Positions 6,530-12,398 of a stretch of 12,398 bases of DNA are shown piece after piece. The DNA is from Chloroflexota bacterium (GTDB lineage: Bacteria > Chloroflexota > UBA6077 > CF-72), in NCBI GenBank assembly GCA_019247135.1, contig JAFAPL010000543.1, positions 1 to 12,398 on the forward strand. Reading direction: 5' to 3'. The position numbers and the translations under genes are program-made. The first letter of the stretch is position 1. The number at the start of each line of letters is the position of its first letter. Below the pieces are notes generated by a model. It saw only the letters and a list, made by a program, of their open reading frames with translations. It searched no databases and was not told the origin of the DNA.

Positions 6530-7216
6530 TCAGCTCACGTCCACGATGCCGTCGCTGCTGGTCACCCAGGCGACCGCACGGGCCGCGGCCACCCGCTCCG
6601 CATCGGTCCGACCTTCGTGGCGGAACCGATAGTCCTCTTTGCGGACCACCTCGTCCAGGTCCTGGAGCAGCCGTTCCAACAATTCCCGTGCGTGCGAAAC
6701 CACCAGCTCTGCCGCCTCCCCTCCGCGACGGAGAGCCGCGAACGTGTGCCGGCGACACAGTCCGTGCGAAACACTGAACGCCTGACGCGTGGCGTCATCG
6801 GCGGAGAGCGACTCCAGCAATGCCCCGAGGTAGCGGTCCTCCGCTTCTGCCTGGGCCTCACATGCAGCGCACCGCGCACCAGCGCGCGGACGACGTAGCG
6901 CGCGTCGTAGCAAGCCGTCACCGGTCGGAGTTGAATCCAGCTCGCGCAGGACCGAGCGGATAATGTCGCCGTACACGACGGCTGTCCCAAGTATGTTGCG
7001 CGACTCGCGCAGCCAGCGGTACGCATGCGTGTTGCAGAAGCCGCGCGCGCTACGCAGCTGGGCGCGTAGATCGACGTCGGTTAGCTGCTCGTAGGCGATC
7101 GACTGGAGCAGGCGACCGACCGAACGCAGCGCGAGCTGGCACACCACGCAGCCCTCGGCTCCGAGCGCGTCGCGTACCTCGAACGCGGCGCTGTCTCGAG
7201 GCGGGCCCGAAGCCAT
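6530..7216 (-). CDS. DUF6062-like protein with duplicated CxxC/CxxH module
   Basis: A 228-aa soluble protein starting at ATG 7216; the same frame runs open far upstream, but there it overlaps the permease gene and reads as nonsense. It is an internal duplication. Copy 1 has Cys23-x-x-Cys26, then 34 residues, then Cys61-x-x-His64. Copy 2 has Cys116-x-x-Cys119, then 34 residues, then Cys154-x-x-His157. In both, an amphipathic helix (I-I-R-S-V-L-R-E-L; E-R-L-L-Q-D-L) follows about 15-20 residues after the His. Three Cys plus one His per copy is a plausible zinc or iron-sulfur ligand set. There is no signal peptide and no membrane segment. I assign it to the uncharacterised DUF6062 group from memory of its CxxC-rich, about 230-aa layout; this should be treated as probable, not proven. 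It starts 14 bp after the OppC-type permease stop, so it is likely co-transcribed with the transporter. No clear Shine-Dalgarno is seen; translational coupling is likely. The biochemical role is unknown. Confidence 0.75.
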   Translation of the reverse strand: MASGPPRDSAAFEVRDALGAEGCVVCQLALRSVGRLLQSIAYEQLTDVDLRAQLRSARGFCNTHAYRWLRESRNILGTAVVYGDIIRSVLRELDSTPTGDGLLRRALRRPRAGARCAACEAQAEAEDRYLGALLESLSADDATRQAFSVSHGLCRRHTFAALRRGGEAAELVVSHARELLERLLQDLDEVVRKEDYRFRHEGRTDAERVAAARAVAWVTSSDGIVDVS

Positions 7217-7230
7217 ACGACCAGCGTACG

Positions 7231-8127
7231 TCAGTGGCGCAGCGTCGGATCGAGGGTATCGCGCAGCGCGTCGCCCAGAAGATTGAAGGCCACGACGGCG
7301 GCGAAGATCGCCAGCGTGGGATAGGCGAACGTGTGCGGCGCGGTCGCGATGTACTGGCGCGCCGTGCTCACCATCGCGCCCCACTCGGGTTCGGGCGGCT
7401 GAATACCAAGCCCGAGAAAGCTGAGCGTCGCGCCGACGAGAATGGCTGTCGACATCCGCAGTGACGCGAACACGAGCAGCGGCGAAACAAGATTCAACAA
7501 GACGTGGCGCAGCAGAATGGACGCATCGGATGCACCGACGACGCGCGCGGCCACAACGAACTCGCGTTCGCGCAATGACAGCACCATCGATCGGTTCAGT
7601 CGCGCGAAGCCCGGTATCTCTGTCGTTCCGATGGCGATGATAACGCTCGACAAGCCCGGCCCGAGCGCACCGACGAGCGCAATTGCCAACAGGATTCCAG
7701 GAAATGCGAGCATCACGTCGACGACCCGCATCAGGAGTCCGTCCAGTCGACGATAGAATCCGGCTACGATCCCAACCAGGGTCCCGACGACAAAGCTGAG
7801 CAGAACCGCGCCGACCCCGATTGTCAGCGAGTACCGTCCGCCAAAGAGAATCCGACTGAAAATATCGCGGCCCAGCTCGTCGGTCCCGAGCCAGTGTTGT
7901 GGCGAGGGCACCGCAAAACGCCGAACGATGTCTTGCGACCGCCAATCGTAGGGTGCGATCACATCGGCGAGAGCCGCCAGGGCGACCAGGACCGCGATGA
8001 TCGCGAGACCCAGCAAACCCGCGCGATTGCGCACGAAACGCCGAACAAACTCCTGCCGCCGCGGCACCACCGCAGGTTCGACCTGAGCGCCCGCGCCCAT
8101 GCGGGCTGGCGCCGCGGCGACATTCAC
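7231..8127 (-). CDS. ABC transporter permease, OppC/DppC family
   Basis: A 298-aa inner-membrane permease of a peptide/nickel/opine-type importer (BPD_transp_1). The proposed start is GTG 8127, whose last bases form a GTGA overlap with the stop of the upstream permease, a classic sign of translational coupling. ATG 8100 is a possible alternative. Longer in-frame extensions to 8283 overlap the partner gene and are not used. Landmarks are an N-terminal OppC-type cytoplasmic tail with R-R-F-V-R-N-R-A-G-L-L-G before TM1 (about 40-58), the hallmark H-W-L-G-T-D-E-L-G-R-D-I-F-S-R (78-92), and the EAA-type ATPase-contact loop around E-F-V-V-A-A-R-V-V-G-A-S (189-200) with L-L-R-H-V-L-L-N following. 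L-S-F-L-G-L-G-I-Q-P-P (235-245) is also typical. It pairs with the DppB-type permease encoded just before it. No ATPase gene follows; the next gene is the DUF6062-like one. Confidence 0.92.
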   Translation of the reverse strand: MNVAAAPARMGAGAQVEPAVVPRRQEFVRRFVRNRAGLLGLAIIAVLVALAALADVIAPYDWRSQDIVRRFAVPSPQHWLGTDELGRDIFSRILFGGRYSLTIGVGAVLLSFVVGTLVGIVAGFYRRLDGLLMRVVDVMLAFPGILLAIALVGALGPGLSSVIIAIGTTEIPGFARLNRSMVLSLREREFVVAARVVGASDASILLRHVLLNLVSPLLVFASLRMSTAILVGATLSFLGLGIQPPEPEWGAMVSTARQYIATAPHTFAYPTLAIFAAVVAFNLLGDALRDTLDPTLRH

Positions 8128-9065
8128 TGGTAGTGAATCCGCGGGTCGACGTAGGCGTACATCACGTCGACCACCAGGTTGACCAGGACGAACAGCACGG
8201 CGATAACCAGCACGGTCCCCTGCACGAGTGGAAAGTCGCGACCCTGGATCGCGAACACCGCTAGACGGCCGACACCCGGCCACGCGAACACGGTCTCCGT
8301 TACGAAGGCACCGCTCAGTAGCAGCGCGATCTGGAGTCCCAACACCGTAATCACCGGTAGGAGTGCATTGGCCAGCCCATGGCGGGCCAGCACGACGCGT
8401 TCCCGCAGTCCTTTTGCACGCGCCGTCCGCACGAAATCCTGATTCAGCACCTCCAGCATCGCGGAACGCGTGAGCCGCGCGAGCGCAGCTACGGCTCCAA
8501 CAGCGAGCGTCAGAGCGGGTAATGCGACGCTGCGGAGTCCGTCAAATGTCCAGATCGGACCACCGTAACCACTGATCGGGAACCAGCGGAGCTGGTATCC
8601 GAAACTCCACATGAAGCCGAGCGCAATCGCGAACACCGGCACCGTGATGCCGAGCATCGAGAGAAGCATCAGGCCGCGGTCAACGCGTGTACCTCGTCTG
8701 GCCGCCGCGATGACGCCGAGCGGAATCGCGATCAGTGGGGTGATGATGGCTGCGACCAGCGTGAGCTGGAGCGTGTTGGGCAGCGCGTCCATGACGTCGT
8801 CGAGGACTGGCCGGCGACTGCGCAGGGAACGGCCCAGATCACCTTGCAGAACTCGTCCGATATAGCGTGCGTATTGTTCGGGCAGGGGTCGGTCGAGGCC
8901 GAGCTCGCGCTCGATCTGGGCGACGGTTTCGGGTGGCGCGTCAGGCCCGGCGATGACCTGCGCCGGGTTGCCGGGCACGAGATGCAGCACCATGAAGACG
9001 AGCACCGAGACGCCGAACAGCACGATCGGCAGGACCACGAGCCGGCGCAAGACGTACTGAGTCAC
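8124..9065 (-). CDS. ABC transporter permease, OppB/DppB family
   Basis: A 313-aa inner-membrane permease. The N-terminus (Y-V-L-R-R-L-V-V-L-P-I-V-L-F-G-V-S) and the V-P-G-N-P-A motif after TM1 (30-35) are standard for DppB/OppB. The periplasmic segment has L-G-L-D-R-P-L-P-E-Q-Y and G-D-L-G-R-S, and the EAA loop is D-F-V-R-T-A-R-A-K-G-L (210-220), which docks the ATPase. About six membrane segments are visible and the length is normal. It starts at GTG 9065, 6 bp after the stop of the lipoprotein gene, with no strong Shine-Dalgarno, and ends in a 4-bp overlap with the OppC-type gene. Together the two form the membrane channel for the substrate delivered by the lipoprotein. Substrate cannot be read from the sequence: peptides, sugars, nickel and opines are all known for this family. 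Confidence 0.93.
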   Translation of the reverse strand: MTQYVLRRLVVLPIVLFGVSVLVFMVLHLVPGNPAQVIAGPDAPPETVAQIERELGLDRPLPEQYARYIGRVLQGDLGRSLRSRRPVLDDVMDALPNTLQLTLVAAIITPLIAIPLGVIAAARRGTRVDRGLMLLSMLGITVPVFAIALGFMWSFGYQLRWFPISGYGGPIWTFDGLRSVALPALTLAVGAVAALARLTRSAMLEVLNQDFVRTARAKGLRERVVLARHGLANALLPVITVLGLQIALLLSGAFVTETVFAWPGVGRLAVFAIQGRDFPLVQGTVLVIAVLFVLVNLVVDVMYAYVDPRIHYQ

Positions 9066-9071
9066 CGCTCA

Positions 9072-10724
9072 CTACTTTTTGAGCCACACGTCCGTCATGC
9101 GATACATCCAGCGCGACGGGTGGACCTTCACGTCCTGGACGGCGTCCGCTTTGCCGAGCGTGCCGAGCTCATGAACCAGCGGCGCGGTGACCGAGTCCTC
9201 GATCACCTTCTTCTGCACGTTTGCATAATCCTGCGTCACCGCGGCCTGATCTGGATTGACGCGTGAATCCTCCAGCCACTGGTCTACCTGCGGATCCGCA
9301 TACGAGAACCGATTGGGCGCGGGTTGCTGCTTGGAATAGAAGTAGAAATACAAGATGCCATCCGGATTCTCGAAAAAGATGCCGACGATGAAGCCGACCT
9401 GCTCTCCGGAGCGTGCCGCGGCAAACCATGCCGTCTGCTCGAACTGTTTCGTGTCGACCTTGATGCCGGCTTTTCCGAGCTGCTGTTCGAGGATTTGCGC
9501 CTGCAACACGGCGGAGCCGGGATTGATGACCCACAACGGCAGCACGAGCTGCTGGCCGTTCTTCTCACGGATGCCGCCGCTGCCCATCGTCCAGCCGGCC
9601 TGGTCGAGCAACGAATTCGCCCTGGCCAGATCGAATGTTGGGGCCGCCTGGTCCGACCCGGGCCAGTAATTCGGCGTCGAGGGCGTCAACATGGTGCGTG
9701 CCGCCGTGCCGAGCCCGAAATTGGCGCCGGCGACGATCTCGTCACGATTGATCGCGTAATTCACCGCCTGACGGACGCGCACATCATCGAACGGTGGCTT
9801 GCTGATGTTGAAGCCCAGGTAGTCCGTCTGGAGCTGGTCGTACTTCACAATCGACACCCCTGGCGTATTCGACAGGCGGTCGACGTCACCCAGTGGAACG
9901 TCCTGGACCAGGTGGATGTTGCCGGCCTGGAACTCGGCCACACGCGTGTTTTCCTCGGGGATGATGCGGATTTCGATGCCGTCCACGTAAGCCGGGCCGG
10001 GATTCTGGAAAATCGACGAGTTCCAGTTGTACGCGTCGTTGCGAGCCAGCACGATCTTCTGATTCCGCGTCCAGGAAACGAACTTGTACGGGCCGGTTCC
10101 GTCGGCGGCAGTCACTCCATAATCAGTGCCCGCTTTATCAACGGAGTCTTTGTTCAGGATGACTGCCCACGCGCCCGCGAGCTGATCCAGAAAGATGTTG
10201 TAGGGCTGTTTGAGTGTGAAGACGACGGTAGACGGGTCTGGCGTATCTATGTGGTCGATCGGTTTGATCGAGAACGAAGTTGGTGATTTATCGATACTTA
10301 GCCAGCGTTCGAAGGTGTATTTGACGTCGGCGGAGGTGAAATCCTTACCAGAGTGAAACTTCACGCCTTTTTTGAGCGTGAACGTGTAGGTCTTGCCGTC
10401 AGGGCTGACGTCCCACTTTTCCGCGAGCTCCGGTTTGAACGAACCGTCGAAATCGCGAACCAGGAGGTTGTTGTGGATCAGCCCGAGCACGCGTGAGGCC
10501 AGCAGCGCGGTGGTGACGTGTGGGTCGAGCGTTTCAGGATCGGCGTTGAACGCGACGATCAGCGTGCCGCCGCGCTGCGCTTGCCCGGCACTCTGCGCCG
10601 TTGCGCCGGGCGCTGGCGCAGCAGGCGCGGTCGCGCCAGGCGCCGGAGCAGCCGGCGCGCAGGCCGCAAGGAACCAACAGGTGAGCACCAATGCTGCTGC
10701 ACGAAAGGCACCTCGACGCCGCAT
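9072..10724 (-). CDS. ABC transporter substrate-binding lipoprotein, SBP_bac_5 family
   Basis: A 550-aa extracytoplasmic solute-binding protein, the first gene of the leftward transporter operon. ATG 10724 has AAAGGGG six bases upstream. It begins with a lipoprotein signal (M-R-R-R, hydrophobic core, lipobox L-A-A-C with Cys22), then a flexible Pro/Ala/Gly linker made of two copies of a 10-residue unit (23-42). The mature domain shows cluster-C/SBP_bac_5 landmarks: R-G-G-T-L-I-V-A, the P-E-T-L-D-P-H motif (63-69), L-A-E-K-W-D-V-S-P-D-G-K-T-Y-T-F, L-K-K-G-V-K-F-H-S-G-K, and Y-A-I-N-R-D-E-I further on. Length and order are those of DppA/OppA-type proteins. It would be anchored to the outer face of the membrane and deliver ligand to the two permeases. 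Ligand identity is unknown; the nearby IolD gene hints at a possible sugar or polyol link, but peptides remain the default. Confidence 0.93.
   Translation of the reverse strand: MRRRGAFRAAALVLTCWFLAACAPAAPAPGATAPAAPAPGATAQSAGQAQRGGTLIVAFNADPETLDPHVTTALLASRVLGLIHNNLLVRDFDGSFKPELAEKWDVSPDGKTYTFTLKKGVKFHSGKDFTSADVKYTFERWLSIDKSPTSFSIKPIDHIDTPDPSTVVFTLKQPYNIFLDQLAGAWAVILNKDSVDKAGTDYGVTAADGTGPYKFVSWTRNQKIVLARNDAYNWNSSIFQNPGPAYVDGIEIRIIPEENTRVAEFQAGNIHLVQDVPLGDVDRLSNTPGVSIVKYDQLQTDYLGFNISKPPFDDVRVRQAVNYAINRDEIVAGANFGLGTAARTMLTPSTPNYWPGSDQAAPTFDLARANSLLDQAGWTMGSGGIREKNGQQLVLPLWVINPGSAVLQAQILEQQLGKAGIKVDTKQFEQTAWFAAARSGEQVGFIVGIFFENPDGILYFYFYSKQQPAPNRFSYADPQVDQWLEDSRVNPDQAAVTQDYANVQKKVIEDSVTAPLVHELGTLGKADAVQDVKVHPSRWMYRMTDVWLKK
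10600..10659 (-). repeat. Two 30-bp tandem repeats encoding the lipoprotein linker
   Basis: Two adjacent 30-bp units (10600-10629 and 10630-10659) match at 25 of 30 positions by eye. They encode the repeated APAAPAPGAT linker after the lipidated cysteine. Most differences are silent, so the units have diverged under protein-level constraint or some time ago. The linker probably tethers the binding domain away from the membrane; such tracts vary in copy number between strains. Confidence 0.75.
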
Positions 10725-10787
10725 ACAGAGCCCCTTTCTCGTTCGCGCGAGCGTACCACCCGCTGACGCGTGTTAGGCTGTTATTCG

Positions 10788-11084
10788 ATGAGTCCGGGTC
10801 GACGCAGAACACCCGAGGGCGTACTGCGACCCGTTTCGCCGTTCTTTCAGCTCCTGGTCGACGAGTCGGGCCTGACCGACGCGCTGCATCAGTTCGTCAC
10901 CGATCCGCGCGCGAGCCGCAACGAACTGCCGGTCATCCAGGACCTCCACGACCTGGCGCCGGGCATGGTGCCCGTCCTCGAGGCGATGGTCCTCGACGGC
11001 GTCCAGTCTCGCAAAGATGTGGCCGATTACGTCCACGCCGCGCTGTTCGGCATCGGCATTCGCGACGACCTCGGCCAGTACTGA
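10788..11084 (+). CDS. Conserved-looking small protein of unknown function
   Basis: A 98-aa protein that I do not recognise. ATG 10788 is chosen; an in-frame GTG at 10770 would add six unlikely residues (VLGCYS). The protein has a basic start (M-S-P-G-R-R-R), then a soluble, acidic, mostly helical sequence with no cysteine, membrane segment or signal peptide. Helical stretches include F-F-Q-L-L-V-D-E-S-G-L-T-D-A-L-H-Q-F-V and M-V-P-V-L-E-A-M-V-L-D-G-V. Codon usage is like that of its neighbours, and the frame reads as protein throughout, which supports a real gene. No Shine-Dalgarno precedes the ATG. A TAGGCT-like box (10775-10780) lies 7 bases upstream, so a leaderless transcript is possible. 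It is divergent from the lipoprotein gene (63-bp gap) and 69 bp before the VOC gene on the same strand. Confidence 0.65.
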   Translation: MSPGRRRTPEGVLRPVSPFFQLLVDESGLTDALHQFVTDPRASRNELPVIQDLHDLAPGMVPVLEAMVLDGVQSRKDVADYVHAALFGIGIRDDLGQY

Positions 11085-11135
11085 AGCTCGCGCGCCCGAA
11101 GTGCGCGGTAGTATGCGGCTATCAGCGCTCTTGCT

Positions 11136-11144
11136 GGGGGTGAG
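11136..11144 (+). promoter_or_regulatory. Shine-Dalgarno of the VOC gene
   Basis: GGGGGTGAG ends 9 bases before ATG 11154 and fixes that start. No promoter with both boxes could be found in the 69-bp gap; TAGTAT at 11109-11114 is a lone -10-like sequence without a matching -35. Confidence 0.65.
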
Positions 11145-11153
11145 AACAAGCCG

Positions 11154-11555
11154 ATGGCTAAAATCCGACACATCGCGATTCGCTGCCAGGACTGCGAGTC
11201 CACCGCGCGCATGTTCACCGACAGCCTGGGTCTGTCCCTCGTCCAGCGCCGCGACTCGGGCGCGATCGATTTGTCCGACGGCGACGTCAACATCACGCTG
11301 CTGCCGCTCACGCTGGCGGCCGCCGGCCGACCAGTCCAGCCCGGCTTCGAGCACATCGGCTTCACGGTCGAGGACGATGCCGAACAGCGCCAGAAGTTAC
11401 TCGCTGCCGGCGCGACCGAGCTCAACCCGGTCGGTCTTGGCGACGTGTACTACGAGGCGAAGTTCAAGACTCGAGAAGGTCTGATCATCGACGTCGGCCA
11501 CTGGGCCGGCACCAGCCCGATCTCGCAGACCGCCGCGGCCGCCAGCGCGGACTGA
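11154..11555 (+). CDS. VOC (glyoxalase/bleomycin-resistance fold) family protein
   Basis: A 133-aa cytoplasmic protein of the vicinal oxygen chelate superfamily, with two beta-alpha-beta-beta-beta modules. The first opens with K-I-R-H-I-A-I-R-C (His6 a metal-ligand candidate) and contains L-G-L-S-L-V. The second opens with G-F-E-H-I-G-F-T-V (His67) and ends G-L-I-I-D-V-G-H-W, where Asp113 takes the place of the usual final Glu. The middle ligand position is in the S-G-A-I-D-L-S strand. These residues suggest a divalent metal site, but enzymes of this fold include lyases, isomerases, epimerases and dioxygenases, so the reaction cannot be named. The length is normal for a single two-module protein, and the Ala/Ser-rich tail is probably disordered. 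The stop is only 4 bp before the NHL protein start, so the two genes form an operon. Confidence 0.88.
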   Translation: MAKIRHIAIRCQDCESTARMFTDSLGLSLVQRRDSGAIDLSDGDVNITLLPLTLAAAGRPVQPGFEHIGFTVEDDAEQRQKLLAAGATELNPVGLGDVYYEAKFKTREGLIIDVGHWAGTSPISQTAAAASAD

Positions 11556-11559
11556 TCGC

Positions 11560-12398
11560 ATGATTTCGACTGGCAAAGCGCCGCTGACCTTCGACCTGGT
11601 TCCGAATTGGGAACAACTTCCGCAGGGTTGGAATCACGGCGACGTCGCTGGAGTCGCCACGGATTCCAGCGATCGCGTGTACGTATTCAACCGCGGCGAT
11701 CATCCGGTCATCGTGTACGAGTCCGACGGGCGATTTCTCCGCTCGTGGGGCGAAGGCGTCTTTACACGCCCGCACGGCATCACGATCCACCAGGACGTCG
11801 TCTACTGCGCCGACGATACCGACCACACGGTCCGTGCGTTCACACTGGATGGCGATATGCTGTGGACGCTGGGCACTCCGCACCAGCCCAGCGACACCGG
11901 GTACTCGCCAGAGGGTCGGACGAATTTGCTGTCGATCCGGCGTGGGGCGGGTCCATTCAACCGGCCGACACGGGTTGCGATCGCGCCGAGCGGCGACATC
12001 TACGTATCCGATGGCTACGGCAATGCACGCGTACATCGCTTCTCCAGGTCGCGCGAGCTCATTCGGTCGTGGGGCGAGCCGGGCGACCAGCCAGGGCAGT
12101 TCAATCTGCCACACAGCGTGTGGGTGCATACGGACGGACGCGTGTTCGTGTGTGACCGCGAAAACGATCGCATTCAGATTTTCTCGCCCGACGGCGATTT
12201 TCTCAGCATGTGGACCGGCCTGACACGGCCAGGCGACCTGTTCATCGATCCAACCGGGTACGTTTTGGTTGGTGAGATGGCGTGGGAGCCTGAAGCGACG
12301 AGCATGGCCGGTCGCCCGTACACGGAAGTGCGCACCCCGCGCATGAGTATTCGCGACATGCAGGGCCAACTGCTCGCGGAGTGGGGCGGCCCTGATCC
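11560..12398 (+). CDS. NHL-repeat beta-propeller protein (partial, runs off the end)
   Basis: The first 279 residues of a protein that continues past the window; the frame is open from ATG 11560 to the last base. NHL blades recur: residues about 28-63 (V-A-G-V-A-T-D, R-V-Y-V-F-N-R-G, G-R-F-L-R-S-W-G), 69-107, 133-174 (I-Y-V-S-D-G-Y-G-N-A-R-V-H-R-F) and 181-216 (R-V-F-V-C-D-R-E-N-D-R-I-Q-I-F). It resembles bacterial proteins annotated as peptidyl-alpha-hydroxyglycine alpha-amidating lyase-like, which have a six-bladed propeller. The N-terminus (M-I-S-T-G-K-A-P-L) has no signal peptide, so it is probably cytoplasmic. NHL propellers may be enzymes or binding scaffolds, and amidating-lyase activity should not be assumed. 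It starts 4 bp after the VOC gene with only a weak Shine-Dalgarno, pointing to translational coupling and possibly a shared substrate. Confidence 0.85.
   Translation, partial: MISTGKAPLTFDLVPNWEQLPQGWNHGDVAGVATDSSDRVYVFNRGDHPVIVYESDGRFLRSWGEGVFTRPHGITIHQDVVYCADDTDHTVRAFTLDGDMLWTLGTPHQPSDTGYSPEGRTNLLSIRRGAGPFNRPTRVAIAPSGDIYVSDGYGNARVHRFSRSRELIRSWGEPGDQPGQFNLPHSVWVHTDGRVFVCDRENDRIQIFSPDGDFLSMWTGLTRPGDLFIDPTGYVLVGEMAWEPEATSMAGRPYTEVRTPRMSIRDMQGQLLAEWGGPD

Noticed and set aside
7217..7945. Long leftward open frame extending the DUF6062-like gene upstream to 471 codons
   Set aside because: It lies wholly over the OppC-type permease gene and its stop region in another frame, reads as Arg/Ser-rich nonsense, and ATG 7216 sits naturally 14 bp after the permease stop.
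9324..10286. 320-codon rightward open frame
   Set aside because: It is antisense to the substrate-binding lipoprotein, which has clear family motifs; the antisense translation has none.
10725..10787. Promoter search in the spacer before the lipoprotein gene
   Set aside because: A TACGCT box (reverse strand, 10755-10750) could serve as -10, but no acceptable -35 lies at the right distance, so no promoter was called.
11089..11107. Short GC hairpin (CGCGC/GCGCG) after the 98-aa gene
   Set aside because: It has only five pairs and no T-run, and such pairings are frequent by chance in this GC-rich DNA.
11485..12369. 294-codon leftward open frame
   Set aside because: It is antisense to the NHL-repeat gene, whose repeated blades are unmistakable.
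1..12398. Mobile elements, CRISPR arrays, tRNA genes, or defence systems
   Set aside because: No transposase, integrase, terminal inverted repeats, spaced direct repeats, tRNA-like cloverleaf or recognisable defence protein was found on either strand.

Overview
This 12.4 kb window is densely coded, GC-rich bacterial chromosome. The base composition, the strong G/C bias at third codon positions, and the mix of families (ArsR plus SRPBCC regulator/effector pair, DUF6062-like Cys-rich protein, NHL-repeat protein, Opp/Dpp-type transporter, Tat-exported proteins) suggest a soil or aquatic Chloroflexota/Thermomicrobiota-type organism. That placement is an inference from gene content; there is no rRNA or other phylogenetic marker here. 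I see no tRNA, rRNA, CRISPR array, insertion sequence, integrase or phage gene. No gene-free stretch exceeds about 210 bases.

Left part (1-3297). The window opens with the last 53 residues of an MFS-type transporter. It converges on a leftward gene for a small Tat-exported protein of unknown function. That gene diverges across 207 bp from a rightward gene for a Tat-exported SH3b plus C39-like cysteine peptidase protein. Next comes a two-gene rightward operon: an ArsR-family repressor without metal-site cysteines, then a protein with two AHSA1/SRPBCC domains fused in tandem. A consensus TTGACA promoter precedes it, followed by two abutting 8-bp palindromes that look like the autoregulatory operator.

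Middle (3303-10724). All genes here run leftward. In transcription order they are an oligopeptide/dipeptide-type substrate-binding lipoprotein, two Opp/Dpp permeases (the second overlapping the first by 4 bp), a DUF6062-like protein with a duplicated CxxC/CxxH module, an IolD-type ThDP enzyme of inositol catabolism, and a DedA-family membrane protein with an extra C-terminal membrane domain. Gaps are 6, -4, 14, 102 and 47 bp, so the first four are very probably one transcript and the last two may be. The transporter ATPases (OppD/OppF) and the other iol genes are absent from the window. The ABC proteins therefore need ATPases encoded elsewhere, and IolD is locally an orphan.

Right part (10788-12398). 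Rightward genes follow, divergent from the lipoprotein gene: a 98-aa protein of unknown function with no visible ribosome binding site, a VOC (glyoxalase-fold) protein, and 4 bp later an NHL beta-propeller protein that runs off the window end.

Nothing seen amounts to a clearly new defence or mobile system. The observations most worth a second look are the duplicated Cys/His module in the DUF6062-like protein and its place in an ATPase-less Opp operon with IolD, the DedA fusion, the tandem SRPBCC fusion with its putative operator, and the divergent pair of Tat-exported proteins.
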